The notes under the pieces: generated by a model
Told to the model about the DNA's origin: nothing
The model's database searches: none
What the model saw: only the letters and a program-made list of their open reading frames with translations
Part shown: one piece after another, positions 31,673-47,500 of the stretch
Layout of the letters: every line of letters begins with the position of its first letter
Position numbering within the stretch: the stretch's first letter is position 1
Program-made: the position numbers and the translations under genes
Assembly: GCA_964057225.1 (NCBI GenBank)
Contig: OZ059895.1
Span: 7,130,001-7,194,000 of the forward strand
Direction: 5' to 3'
From: Auanema rhodensis
Taxonomy: Eukaryota > Nematoda > Chromadorea > Rhabditida > Rhabditidae
DNA: 64,000 bases

Positions 31673-33847
31673 CTATCGCTTTCTTGTGGTAATATTGGGA
31701 TGACTGGAATCAGGAAGAGAATCGGGATATACATATCGCGGACCCATCGTCTTCAGGATTTCATAAGCTTGTTTCAACAAGTAAACTCCTAAGTCAGCTT
31801 TTGTTGTATTATCCCATGTACGAGAACGGCCTTTCCATTCTCCACCTTTGATGTTAGTAAGATTTTGTAATCTTATGGCTTCGAAGAAAGCAGCTTCACG
31901 AACAAACGCCTCATCATCAGATATAGTATGACTGATCTCTAACAAGCCCACACCACGGCCCGATTTCCAAATAGCATTGATTTTTTGTAATTTAGCATTA
32001 GTTTCCTAAATTTTAATGTTAACTTGAGATAAGCTTAAGAAAATAACGTACAAGCTTCGGTGAGCTAATTTCCCGCATTTTCTTAGCGTCAATTAAATGA
32101 GCAAGAGGTCTAGCCTAAATGGTGAATAGGTCATATTATGTCATATAATACAACATTACTGACCTTAGTACCTTTCCCAATATAAAAAATTGCCTCGACA
32201 ACTTTACGAAGAGTTAGTTTCTCTACTTGTTCTAATATTCTTGGGTCTAGGAGCAAGTACACAAAAGCAGTAACTCCAAGGTGTTGAAATTCTCTACGGA
32301 TCTGAAAGATTTTCAAAGTTAAATTTTTATCAAGAAACTGTTTACCGAATCATCCAGCTGTTTTCCTTTCTTTTCGTCCATCTTTCCTTTGAATGCTAAT
32401 TCCAGCGGTCTTGAATAGGAGACACCTTGCACCTTTTCAACTTGATCAGCAACCATCAGAAGTTTTTTCTCATACAGATGACGAGTGCTGATAAATAGAC
32501 AAAGTAAGTAATGTTTACAAAGAAAATTTTACCTCGAACACACTGGTCCGGCATAGACGCCATGCTTCCTAAGTTCTGCACGCAATTCAGAATCCTTTAA
32601 CTTTTTAACTCGGAGCTTTTTTTCCTCGTCCAAATGTGTTGGTGTAATTGGTTCTGCGATTTTCAACTGAAAAATGTACCTATGAAAAGATTTAAGAAAT
32701 GAAGATACTTGAATTAATCTTTCTTCAAGTTCCAACAAATGGAAACTTTCGTCAGCTGTAAGATATGCTGAATTGTCCTCATTTGGAATATTTTTATCTG
32801 AACATAAATAAAGCAATGAAAAAAATGATTTTTAAATTGTTAAAACCTCTTGAAGTGCTTCGAGTTCTAGGTTTTGTTGTAGGAGTTAACGGCGGAGCAG
32901 AAGGTTTAGCTCTTAGATGCTTAGTAAATCGAGGGGTTACAGCATTAGTACAAGATGACTTTGAAGCTGAAGAGCTCGTCAATTCTTGAAACCTGGGAGA
33001 TTTACCCTTTGGTCTCCCCCTCTTGTCAGTGGATCTCGATTTCGGTTCCACAGCCGAAACCGCATCTACTGGCGTATGTTTACTTGTAGACCTGACAAGT
33101 TTATTCAACCGATTAACATCAGGATCGAATTCGGGCGTCTTAGAACGTTTCGAACGATAATGCTTTGGATTTGTTGGTGTCTCTAATATCTCTGGAGTTT
33201 TTGTACGCCGCCGTGGAGTCTTAATGGCAGGTGCATTCTTAGTTGTGTTGCCTATAGGTGATAGCTCAATTTTTTGACTTGATCTCTAAAATTATACAAT
33301 GAACGAAAGCATGTCAAATCTATAAACCTGACTATTCCTTCTACGTACAATCATACCAATAGACTGACGAACACGAGATTTAATATCAGCTAGAAAAGAT
33401 TTTCGTCGTCTTTGTTGATATTGTCCCTTATGACAAAAAAATAATTTTCGTAAAATACCACGTCTAGACCGCGGATCTTTTTCTATGTACCGTTGAAGAA
33501 ATCTAAAACAAAAGATAAGACCTCAAATTTATAATTTTTTTAACATTTTTGTTGTACCAGTAGCCAAATCAACGGCTGTTCTACCAAAATCATCTTTACA
33601 TAATGGATCTGCTCCATAATGAAGCAACAATTGGCAAACAGCAAGATTGTCATATGCAGCAGCAACATGTATCAAAGTTAACCCTTCATCACCACTACTT
33701 CGTGGATTTTCTCCTTTACCTGAAAGTTCAACTTTTATAAAAATAAAAATGAAAAAGCTTACCTAATCTAGACCGCACAGCTTCAAGAGCTGCAGCGGTT
33801 CTACTACAACACAGCAAGTGAAGATCAGGTTTTTTCACTTCTGTCAT
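31673..33847 (-). CDS. lem-3: LEM-3/ANKLE1 ankyrin-LEM-GIY-YIG endonuclease
   Basis: In C. elegans LEM-3 is a nuclease that resolves chromatin bridges at the midbody and helps DNA repair. The start MTEVKKPDLHLLCCSRTAAA opens ankyrin repeats (GDEGLTLIHVAAAYDNLAVC, LLHYGADPLCKDDFGRTAVD). A basic disordered middle follows (NRLNKLVRSTSKHTPVDAV; RGRPKGKSPRFQEL). The LEM domain is LKDSELRAELRKHGVYAGPV then TRHLYEKKLL. The GIY-YIG nuclease domain follows: AFVYLLLDPR, EAIFYIGKGTKARPLAHL with the conserved Tyr-Ile-Gly-Lys-Gly, IWKSGRGVGLLEIS, FVREAAFFEAIRLQNLTNIK with its Glu, then RTWDNTTKADLGVYLLKQAY. The tail ends SHPNITTRKR. It sits between gly-2 (251 bp upstream) and the TTC14-like gene. Confidence 0.93.
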
Positions 33848-34097
33848 ACTTTCTTAACATAATTAATATATTAAAAAATACAATTGTAACAAATATTTTG
33901 ATATTGGCTAAAAACCTAATGAAGCTCTCGAACATAATATTAAAAAAAAAGATTTTCTTTGAGCATTTTGAAAATAAAAAAGCATCACAGGCAACAAATG
34001 CAGAATGGAAAACGATGGAATAGAAATTTGATGTTATGCTGTGGAGACCCAGTTCTTGACCACGTATGTGAAATAAATAAATTAAAGACTAGAAACA

Positions 34098-36696
34098 TTA
34101 AACACAAAGCTTGCAAATTGAAAATTGTTCAGGCAAATAGTCCCTGCAGGGGCACACACGGCTTATTGTGTTCATATGTTCAGATTTACTAGAGCAACTA
34201 AAGAGTTGTGCATTAGATTGAAGAGTACAGTTATATGGTGCATATACGCTGGAAACGGTGGCAGCCACTTCATCACAATTATTTTTACTAGAAACTTATA
34301 GTTCAGTTGACTAATTATAAATATCTGCAAACCTCTTTAAAACTTCAGCTTTATTGATCAAAGGGAAAAAAGCAGGTTCACAAATTAATTTTTCGGAATA
34401 GCATACATTCTCACATGACTCTCCTTGTCCACCTTTTCTTATCTGAAAACAAACCAACAAAATTACTTCAAGATTTCTGCTGAAGACCTCAAGAGCGTCA
34501 ATAGGAGGGTATGTACTTGTTGTTAAACACAGGTCTTCCTTATCTAAGAGAAGATTAATTCTTAAGAGCATCCCTTCTGTCGTGAATTCCATAGGAATAA
34601 AAGGCTCAGGCTAAAACATTTCCACATCTAAACTTGAATTCACGAGTTACCTCATTTCTTATAGCTTTCATGATGGCGTCTTTCAATTCATTGGTGTTCT
34701 GAATGTCCACTGTATAAGCATAAGGAGGACCAATTAATTCAAGATACGGACATTGACTTGTCCACTTAATAAGAAATTAATCAAAGTCAATAAAACAACA
34801 AACCTCGCGAGAGGTTGGTTTATCTGCAAAAAATTTAGTATTCCTTCGAGATTTTGGTGGGTTAAATCTCGGATTGATGAAAACAGCTCCATTGGCTATT
34901 GCTTCAAGCGGTGCAGGTCCTTGAATTATATAAACTTCAGATATATCTAACATATTTGCGTACCCTCGTAAGGAAAACCAATACCGACAAATATTTTCAC
35001 AGATTTCAATAGCGCATGTAAATCATCAGCAGATAGAAATCCGTGATTTACTACATCTCCAAAAGTATTAGTTTCATTGGGAAGTAAATGATCTAAGTCA
35101 GCAACTGTGGCATGAATCTTAATAAGACGATAGAAGTTAAATATAAAAAAGTGTCTTACTTCAGTTAAATCTTTCAGTGATTGGAGTGTGTTATCTATTC
35201 CAGTCCACATATATTTTTCCTTGCCATAAATGAGAACGGCATCTTTGTTTTTTCTGTCGAACAATGGCTTAACATCCCGAGTTTCAACAATAAACCTTTA
35301 AAAAGATATTTTTAAATATGCAAAACAAAAACTATTTTAAAATACCCAAGAAAGGAATTATCAGGTGTATGAGGGAAAAATGTCCAATACTGTTTTAGCT
35401 TAAATCCATGACCACCCCATGGATTCATTCCCCCTGAAAACCAACATGTACCCTTTTCAAAATAACCTAACTATGCAACCTCCTAATTCTTTACGATGTT
35501 GTGAGAAATAACTTTTGGTGTTGAATTCTACATGAGTGCCAAAACTATCTATCAATCTGATTTTGCATCTGAACATAAAGGAAAGCTGAATAATTTAGAT
35601 GTGAAACTTACGAATTTTCCCGTATAAATGGTTTATATTTATTAGGAATCGATCTGAGACCCATAATATCAGTGAAAATCAAATCAATTTTTCCATCAGA
35701 TGTTGCACATGGGGGCTGAGATATGAAACTGTCCAAATTTCTAAAGTATAGGCACCAAAATAAATTTAAATTTACCATACTTACTTAATAAGCTGGGTCT
35801 TTTCCGTAGAAACAAAAAGTCGGTGACCCAGCTTGTATAATGAAGCAATTAAATCTGACCACTGGACCAGTTCTCCTAGAGGACCTCCCTTTCGTGACTT
35901 TTCTCCGAAGTGCAGTTTTTTATCAGTCATAAGAAACCCAAGATGAAGAATAATCTGCGATCTGCGTAATTTAAGAATAGAGTTTAAAAACTCACATTTT
36001 TTCTTTTCCTGGAATTAAAGAGTCGAGGATATTTGGATGAAGTTTGTTTGAATCCTTCTTGCCATAAAGGCCATAAACGACTTACTCTCTCCTTTATAAA
36101 GTCATAATTAACAAGATTATCAGTGAGATTACCAAAGAGCATGTCTAACTTTTCCATTGGCTAAAATATATATTTGAGCTACAGTAATCATTGATGAGAT
36201 ACTTTTGCATATATAACAGAACTTGGTTTAGAGGCTGACAACGGAGGACAAAAGTCTTCAACAGTAGAAAGATAAGATCGAATCGAACATGCTGAGCCAT
36301 CAACACCGTAATCACTGTAGCAACTGTGAGATTGCCAATGTTGCGACATCCAGGTAAATTTCGATCGGCAACTAGGATAATTGATATAAACATCTTCAGG
36401 GAAAGTTTCGCATTGGTTATCATCATAAGTGAAATTAGGAACTACTGAATCATAAAGAATATTTCATAAATTGGACAGGTTGAGAGCCTACCTTTCCCTT
36501 TGCTGTTATGTGACAGTTTCGCCTTGTTCTGCGACTGATATAGATCCTAAAGAATTAATATGATGTCCGTTATTTAGACACATGATAAGTTAGAACACAC
36601 CACATCATTACTTAATCTGTTATACAATATAAGAATAGGAATGATAGTTATTATAACAACACCAATTAGTAGGTGAAGTGCTTTAATAGATCCCAT
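34098..36696 (-). CDS. gly-2: GlcNAc-transferase V (MGAT5/GLY-2)
   Basis: Adds beta-1,6-linked GlcNAc to N-glycans in the Golgi. It is a type II membrane protein: a short cytosolic end, then HLLIGVVIITIIPILILY from the start MGSIKA. The lumenal part has CYSDYGVDGSACSIRSYLST, then IILHLGFLMTDKKLHFGEKS and GGPLGELVQWSDLIASLY, both family motifs. It continues with DIMGLRSIPNKYKPFI, LIDSFGTHVEFNT, NPWGGHGFKLKQYWTFFPHT, FVGIGFPYEGPAPLEAIANG, and FNPPKSRRNTKFFADKPTSR. The acceptor-side Cys-rich end needs an extra intron: without it the frame stops at DIYN, but splicing about 45 bp inside that exon continues to SRVCPCRDYLPEQFSICKLC, matching the human C-terminus. About 660 residues. lem-3 lies 251 bp downstream. 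Confidence 0.93.
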
Positions 36697-37314
36697 TCTA
36701 ACATTATGACTCCAAACTGAAAGAAAGCAGCAATAACTAAAATGTAGTTTTTAGTGATAATTAAAATATTAGTGCTAAAGCGAAATAACAAGAGAATAAA
36801 AATTGAAATAGGCTTATGTTTAGTAAAATGAAGCATTAATAGAATAGTAACTAAAGCCAAGCATAGTTTTTCAAGCTTGTTCGTATGCTCAATACTTACA
36901 CATTTAAATTGTTTCATATATCTTGTCTGTCATATCTACACTCTTTGATTATTTAGTTTTAACAGAAATACTTGAATCTTGCTAAGCTTTGTGTTTGCGT
37001 TATTTGTAAATTCAAACATTTGAATATTTTCAAGGTTAACATAGATCGTGTCAGGACTATTTCCTCTATTTGACTATCTTGGCACATGGCCAATAATCAA
37101 TGGGACAGATATTCAGCAATCATTTACATATTCTAATTAGCTGTGCATGGTCTTTGCATCTGCTCACCCAGCAACAAGCTTAATCTTTAGCGTTATTATT
37201 TGTTATGTATTTTTTTTGGAACATTGTCGTATCAATCTTTCTAATTTTTATTTGCAGAATTATGTATATAAGTTCTTAGAAACTGGAAAAAGGTTTCTTA
37301 TAATAATTCGCATA
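36697..37314. promoter_or_regulatory. Divergent promoter between gly-2 and the RhoGAP gene
   Basis: About 620 bp of AT-rich sequence between divergent starts. Two open stretches (36666-36917 minus and 37147-37300 plus) are hydrophobic low-complexity readings without codon structure, so I treat the span as regulatory. Confidence 0.5.
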
Positions 37315-39722
<2,408 letters not shown>

Positions 39723-40131
39723 TCATTTCGCAAGTTTTTAAGGTTTATAATGTGTTATTTGTAAATATTTGATATCATATTTAATACCTCATCCATGTCT
39801 TAAGATAATATTTTGCGCATCATTTAACTCCAAAGCTTTCCAGTTTGCACTTTAATGGTATTAATATCAGTTTTATATTACATGTATCTAGAAAACTCTT
39901 CAGTTTCCTCATGCTAAGTAGTCTGTTTGAATGAAATTCTGTATAATGTTGTTTTAGATTTCGCTCAATGCCACATATTCACGTTGTGCCCTTTTGTTGG
40001 TGGTCCTACAATAATAAAATATTTTCATTATTTGTATGTATGTCTAGGATTTTTATTCCAGTTTGTTCTGGATTCATATTGTTCCATGTTTTGGATTCAT
40101 TTGTTCAGCTGAGTTTCTTGTCAGATTATCA
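39723..40131. other. Intergenic between the RhoGAP gene and CDKAL1
   Basis: About 410 bp, AT-rich, without coding exons on either strand. It is somewhat long for an operon gap. A TTGTCAG acceptor 6 bp before the CDKAL1 ATG is a plausible trans-splice site. Confidence 0.45.
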
Positions 40132-42727
40132 ATGGGTGACATAGAGGATGGATTCGATGTATCAAACATCGGTACAGCCCAAAATGGTGAAGTTCAAATC
40201 AAGATTAGGTACAAATATCTATCTTGTAGTAAAATTTTGTTAAAAACGCGTATTAAGAATGAGGAAAGATAGAAAAGATAAAGGACAACTTGATTCGTTT
40301 GTTCCTGGAACCACTCCAATTTTTGTTAAAACATGGGGCTGTTCTCACAATTCAAGTGATAGTGAATATATGGCTGGCATATTAGCTAAAGTGTGTATAG
40401 TTAAGTCTCAGCTGGGCGATTTTTATTATTTGTAGGCGGGATATCCAATTGTGACTGATCAAGAAGAAGCCAGTTTGTGGGTTCTAAATAGTTGTACTGT
40501 TAAGACACCGTCAGAGACTCAAGTATTGTCAATCTTATAAACTGGTGATGTTTCTTTTTTTCTCAGGCTAGTAATTTTGTTCAAGCTGCTCAAGACAAGG
40601 GTAAATATATTGTTATGGCCGGTTGTGTATCACAAGCTGCACCTTCTGAGCCTTGGCTGAAAGGAGTATCTATTATTGGTGTTAAACAAATTGATCGAGT
40701 TGTTGAAGTAGTAGAGGAAACACTTAAGGGAAATTGTGGTAAGTTTGCTCGGCTTTACTTCTATTTTCATTAAAATGTTCACAGTTCGTCTATTGTCTAG
40801 AAAAAGACCTGATGCGGGCTTATCTTTACCGAAAATGAGGAAAAATGATCTTGTTGAGGTATATTATTGTTTTGATTCATTTGTAACCAGTTTTTCGAAA
40901 TTAGGTCTTGGCTATAAATACAGGTTGTCTCAACAATTGTACATACTGTAAGACTAAGCTAGCAAGGGGTGATTTAAAAAGTTACTCTCTTGAGGATCTT
41001 GTAGATCAGGTAAGATATATTTTTCGTGATTTTTTACAATTATATTGAGTTTCATAGGCAAAAACTGCCTTTGAACGTGATGGGGTGAAGGAATTGTGGT
41101 TGACGTCAGAAGATCTTGGAGCATGGGGTCGCGATTTTGACATGGTATTAGTTTTTTCGCTATTTTGTAATATATGTTGTTTAGGTGTTACCTGATCTTC
41201 TTAGTGAGTTAGTGAAGGTTATCCCAGAAGATTGCATGATGAGGCTGGGAATGACGAATCCGCCATATATTCTCGACTATCTTGAGGTAAATTTAAGAAA
41301 AAAATTTTTTTGAGATAAGGTTATAAAATTGTTTGTTGCAACAGGTTTTCAGTCTAATTTTTTCCTTATTTTAAACGTTGCTGAATAAACAAAACTGTTA
41401 TTCACTCAATTTATCAAATCTCCGGTTCATTATTTATACTCTCAAACAGACGTCATGATCTCGAAGATGCTTTTGTGCCGAAGTTGCCTCTCCTCTGTTC
41501 TCTATTTTTCTTCCTTTTCCACCTTGTATCCTTGTCGGAGAATTCCCTTCATAAGTTTCAGTGCGCGAGAAAGAGGGAGAGGGCGAGAGGAGGTTTGTAT
41601 GTTTGAGTATATCAGAAAACGTTAAAACCAGTAGCGTCTTTGCAAAATCATTAGATAACGTGATGTTTATTGCAGGAAATCGCGGAAATCCTCAATCACC
41701 CTCGTGTTTATTCTTTTTTACATATACCTGTTCAAGCTGCTAGCGACGCAGTTTTGAGAGACATGAAAAGAGAATATACTTGTGACGAATTCTGTAGAAT
41801 AATGGATTTTATGCTTCAAAAGTAAGTTAAATTTGAGCTCTCCTGCTGCAATATGTATCTTCCTGCCATGCGGGTGTTGAAAATGTTTTCGTACCTTCAA
41901 CAACTTGATACATGTGTGCGTGCAGATCAGCTGTTCATTTTTTAGACTTGCTTTACTTGAATACTACTAGAAAATCAACAGAAAAATATAAAATGTTCTA
42001 GGGTACCAGACATATATATAGCCACTGACTTCATATGTGCTTTTCCCACGGAATCTGTTGAAGATTTTGAAGAAAGCATGGATCTTGTACGAAAATATCG
42101 ATTCCCATCTTTATTTATTAATCAATACTACCCTCGACAAGGTACCCCGGCTGCTCGCTTGAAAAAAGTCAGTTTCATGAATCTTATTTTAAATAAATCA
42201 AAATTATGTTATTTTTCATTTAGATCGACTCCATAGAGGCCAAGAGGCGAACAAATGCTATGTCAGCTTTATTCAAGGAGTATTCTCGTTATGGACCTGA
42301 GAGAATAGGGGAGATACACGATGTTTTATGTTGTGAAGTAGCTTCAGGTTCTTTACGCTTGGGATTTTAATCCAATATTTTTTATTTTTCAGATGGTCAG
42401 CATGCTGTGGGACACAACAAGAGCTATGAGCACATGTTGGTGCCAAAGAGTGAAGGAATATTAGGTTCTTGGGTTCGAGTCCGCGTGACAGATGTCAGCA
42501 AGTTCCATATGAAAACAGAAATTGTAGAGACAGGCATACGTAAATCTACTGAGAGTGTTAAAAAATTGCATGAGACTACAAACACACATAATAAGGACAA
42601 AATTACGAATAGCTCTCAATCCACTGCTTTTTCATTATCTGAGCACTCGTATACTCTAGCTTTGCTAACTTTTCTGTTGGGCGTGTTAACGTTGCTCTCT
42701 TACAGAGTGTTTGAATTATTATTTTAA
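40132..42727 (+). CDS. CDKAL1 tRNA methylthiotransferase
   Basis: Converts t6A to ms2t6A at position 37 of tRNA-Lys; in mammals it is ER-anchored. The start is [14 protein letters not shown] after TTGTCAG. The MTTase domain has [36 protein letters not shown] and [18 protein letters not shown], giving the three cysteines of the auxiliary cluster. The radical-SAM motif is [19 protein letters not shown] (CxxxCxxC), spliced to LAINTG. Then [70 protein letters not shown] and [18 protein letters not shown]. The TRAM region has [19 protein letters not shown]. The C-terminus is a membrane helix, [20 protein letters not shown], matching the ER tail anchor of CDKAL1 and separating it from mitochondrial CDK5RAP1. 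About 560 residues. Confidence 0.95.
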
Positions 42728-44563
42728 CTGTTTTCATTTCTCGTTATGTATCTGACAAGCAAATGTAAGAAAGATGGGGTAAAGCCAACAAAGCTATATT
42801 TCTATCTGTGTGCGCAGAATCGCCTGAAACTTCGTCTTGATGCACTCTTTGTTATGTTACTTGTTGAATTTTCTTGTTTTGATCACCATTCTGTTAGTTT
42901 GTATGGATAAAAATCTATAAAGAGTTCATTTATGTGATTTATTTTCTATCGGTCCAAGCCAAGATTTTCGAAAATCTTACCATTTTTTTTGTAGTTGAAA
43001 AGAAGTAAATGATTTTATAACTAACCTTTTTTTCATGTTTATGCTTTTTGACAATGTTTTTCGTTCCAGTTTAACCTTTTTTAAAACTTTAAGTTTAAGT
43101 TAAATTATAAGGAAATTCTGATATTTTCGCCCTCATTTTTCTTTTATTTTGCACTTCTACTTTTCTGATCTACACAAGCAAAGCCTCTTTCTCAAAAATA
43201 TTTCAATATTTCCTCCTCATATTGTGTATTCTGATCATTTTTCAAATGAAAAATATTTCATATCCTTACCATTTGTCCAGCATGCGAATATCTCGCTAAG
43301 CATTTTTCTGCCATAACTGACTTTTTCAGAGCCTTTACTAGCAAATGCTAGCCACTTTCAGCTGTCGATATTTAGAAGCCTTTATCTTTCTCTCTTTCAC
43401 TATATAGCGTTCTGTGCTCTGTCCTCACTTCTACTGCTTTCTCGTCCCATATAGCCGCGGGGTACTTTAAGCGTTGCGCTCTGGTGGTGGTGGCCGTTGT
43501 GTGTGTGGAAGAGATGGCTGAGGAGGAAGACGAGTGAGACAAGGAGGTGTGTCTGCAGAGTGCGACAACGTCGACATTAAGAAGAGGGACAGAAAAACGA
43601 AAAGAAAGTGAAGAAACGAAGAGATATTGAGAGTGAAAGAGAAAGAGAGGCTGGGCGGCCGTTGTCTGGCGCTCACCAGGCCTACTAGACCTAGAGATGC
43701 AGAGTCCCCGCCAGCCAGCCAGCCCAACCCCATCACCATCAGCACCCTTTCTGTCCGTTGTCCGGTCGTGAAGCTATTTTCTAAGAATCCTTACAGGTTC
43801 AGTTATATTTTCTGCATCTTTTTACAATAGTGTTCTGTTTTCTTATTTATTTAAACACAAAACGGTCTTCAATAACTACTAACTCAAACCTGTTGAGTTA
43901 TAATTCACTATCTTTTTTCCTTCTCTTATCTTTTGAGCGCCAAACCACTTCTCAGTCCCTCAAGTAGAAACGAATCACTGTTAACCCGCTATCGACACTA
44001 CCTTACTTCTCGTTCATATTCTTTTGCAGTTTCATGTATATCTTCATTTATGTGATGTTTTAAAAATCACGTTAGCTATTTCTTATTTTCCTCTATAACT
44101 CAATCCTATATAAATCTGACTATATCTCTTTATTTCTCCGTTTCGCGCACCCTGTGCTGACGAACCGTATACATTATAATAAATGAAGCAGGTTTTTCAA
44201 GTTTTCATGTGTTCCAATTGAGCGTGTTGTGTTGCAACCTATTCCCCTAAGCCATCAGCTATCAGCACCATATTTTATGCCTTCTCTTTTTCTTCTGTTG
44301 TATGTTATTCGTTTTGATTTGTGTATCTGATCTCTTTCTATCTGAAAACACGTTTATTTCACTTACCCGACCGTACGAAAGTGCAATGCAATTGTTTTCA
44401 GTGCGACGGTATCAGTACTATTGTCTACTTTATTCTCCAATAATCACCAACGGTAAGCTTTGTATTATGAACGTTGTCCGAGCGCTTTATGGCGACCAAC
44501 TTTCTCTTCAGACGTTTTCTCATTCATATTATTTTTATTCAACAATTCTAGGTCTTTGGCCGA
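42728..44563 (+). promoter_or_regulatory. Long upstream region of the DIPP gene with a GC-rich patch
   Basis: About 1.8 kb without a supported coding exon. At 43440-43760 the composition changes from AT-rich to GC-rich and purine-biased (many GAGA and GGTGG runs), which suggests a core promoter and an untranslated first exon of the Nudix gene. An open reading at 43627-43830 is Arg/Pro-rich and lacks a homologue I recognise. A TCTAG acceptor lies at 44547-44551, before the coding start. Confidence 0.4.
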
Positions 44564-47500
44564 ATGGTGAGCGTAGCTCCATGGAAGGCACATACGGGTG
44601 TCGTTCCACGTCAACGTGACGCTGACGGATATCGCATACGCGCTGCAGGCGTTTGCATCAAAGGTAAGACACTTGATAAATTAGCTTTCTCCTTTTCACT
44701 TATTCATCTTTATTAGTATGGCTGATTTTTTAATTTTTAACTCACTATTTCCCAATAGCTAGATAATCTCTATTCCTTCCATTCTACCTGTTAATTGGCT
44801 ATCGCGATTTCGCCAGTGGTAGATATAGGTTTTAGGACTGACGTCATTATTTTCAATTTGCCTAATCAAAGTGCGATGTTCATTTCTGATGATTCTATGT
44901 TGCGAAAAAATTAAATTAGTTTAAATTTTCATTTTGGTTCCTAAAGCCACTCAATACTTTGAACAGAAATGAGATTATGATGTTTTGTGATCTATAACGG
45001 AATAAGAAGCATCGGGTTATCTTTTTATCAGAAATTGATCAATTCTTCAAATGAACTGTTTTGATACACTCTAGTGAATGTTATTGTGAAGATTATCAAC
45101 TTTCAATTTTAAATGTAGAATTTTCAAACTGTGAAACATATAATAATGATTTATGTTGTTTTGCGCGACTCATTCAACGTGCTAGGAAATATTTATTAAT
45201 TTCTAATTGATCTCCTTGCCATGGGTTTATAAATAAATATTTGAAAGCGTTTTCGCATGAAGCTATTGCTCTGAACCCAATAACTTTTGCACTGTTGCTA
45301 TTGTACTTTGTCAACTTGCCCAATCATATTTCTGGGACAGTAATATATTTTGCTTATTTATTTAGTAATTTTACTTTCAATTGTTCTTAGACTAATTTAT
45401 TAAATCAGCTGACATGTCCTGGAATTGGCCTAGTGCCAACAAGAGCATCATCTTTACTCGTATGTCTCTTTCTTTTCGTGTAGTCTTCGTGCTCTCTATC
45501 TTTTCTCGTCATTTGCTCTGTCTTTTCTCGTCTCATCTTTTTTATTGTCGTATTTTTGTCAAAGGGCGTAAATAGACTGCTGCTGTCTTGTGGAGGTTTG
45601 TTTGTTTGACTGGATGGGCAAGAATCATTCGTTCCATTCAACTTCATATAAGGATAAGTAAATTGCTACTGCCCTTGCTTTAGTCCTGTTTGAGGATTAA
45701 TGTTGTCCTAAATGTTATATTTTCTTCTCATAATGTTCAAAGTGTACGAATTGGTAGTTTATTGTGATCAATGTTTTCTTGAAGATTTCGTTTTCTTTCT
45801 CCACGATATGTATCTCATTATCTAATTCTTATTTCTCTATACTAACGAGAGAGAATAAAAGATGTGTATATGTGATGATAGAAATGAAGCCGAACATGAG
45901 AAGCTTTCAAGACTGGTTTGCCATGCTGCAAGTGGCAAAGATAGCAGTTGTTCTCTTGTCAGAAATAAGAAATGTCGCTTTCTCTCAAGCTAATTTCTTT
46001 TCATCACGTGGTCTTAGTCTCGGCCTTACGGACATCATAGAAGGAAACATTTTGTCTATATGTTGATCAAATAAGTTTTCTTTTCACATTTATATAAGAT
46101 TAGCAGCGCTTTCATAGCAAAGTAATCGATATCAATAAGCAATATTCGTAGATATTCAATCTTTATGCTTTTTATGTTCAAATATGGTTTTAGCCTGCAA
46201 GATGCATCAAATATACTAGTTTGAGATGCATGTTTGACTTTACATGTATTATCAAATTAAAAAAGCGGAATTGCTACTCGCCTGTGTTTTCTGCCTTCAA
46301 ACTTTTTGTCGTTTGAGCAGCTAACCATTGTTGACCAACGTCTTCCAATATAGCTTTGGAGCATTCCATCTTTAGTCTTTTCACAATTTTTTTTCATGCA
46401 GCTTGAAGCATAAAATAATTGAAATGATCTTGGAAGTGATCTAAAACGGAAACAGTTAAAATCCGTCGTGTTACATTTTCTAGCTCTTATTGCGATCATT
46501 TTACACGATTCGGGCTATATGAATTATATTCTAGCCTTTGCCAGTTCAAATAATCATTCTTTAGTCGTTTAAAGGTCATGGTTGCAACGCACGGACGTGT
46601 CTCTTTCTAAAAAGTTCTGTAAAATGAAGTCGGAAGTTTTTTTTCCAGACTTTCCTAATTGTTTTTCTTGCAAGATCGAACCTAATTCGTTTTTCTGATT
46701 TCTTGAACTATGACACTCCTCGTCCATGATCGCTCTGCCAAACTATATCTTCTCACGTAAAATTGCTGTGAGTTTTTCCTAGATCTGTTCAAAATTTTGA
46801 GAGAGGTTGAGAAATGAAAAGTTGAAGATTGCCGTTTTCTGCACCTGGCTTGTTCCTGTCGCAGACAAATTCGCAAGTGTCGTTGACGTAAAGATGATAA
46901 AATTGACAATAGATAGCTAATGATGTCGTCAAAAACGAAAATATTCAGGGCGAAGGGTTTGAACAGAACATCGTTATTATGAAAACAATCTGTTCGATAG
47001 CTATATAGGTATTTCTTTAAGCACAATGTGCTAGAATTAATTTTAAAAATATCTCTTTTCAAAAAAATTTCAACAAAATTGAAAAAAATCAAGATTTTTT
47101 TTTTGTTTCTAGTTTTTAATGTTCAGGCTAATCACAATTGTTTTGGTGTTATTGCTTTAAAAAGATAATAAAAGGAACACAATGTGTTTCACCCGCTTTT
47201 TATAGTTAGACTCGTGATATATGTTGTGAAAATCTATGAAGTGAAGAACAAAAGTTTCTATTTTAAGAAGAAGTCATATCTTTACTTCTCTGTCCTTTTG
47301 TTATCTGTATCTGTTTCATTATTTCTTATACTCTTTCGTTCTTTTCATCCTTCATTCTCAATTTCTCTTTTTCTCTCGTGAACAAATTATCTTGTCTTGG
47401 TCTCTTATAAATACTAGTGACGTATATACATAATCTTTTTTTACCGCAATCTCTGTCAGATTATTGGTTTTATACATCACATGCTCTCTGAATCTTTATA

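Noticed and set aside
43467-43830. Open frames on both strands in the GC-rich patch
   Set aside because: Low-complexity Pro/Ser/Arg or Leu/Ser translations with no recognisable domain; more likely promoter and untranslated leader.
46682-47092. 136-codon minus-strand open frame in the DIPP intron
   Set aside because: No homology, no initiation or splice context; composition fits chance in AT-rich DNA.
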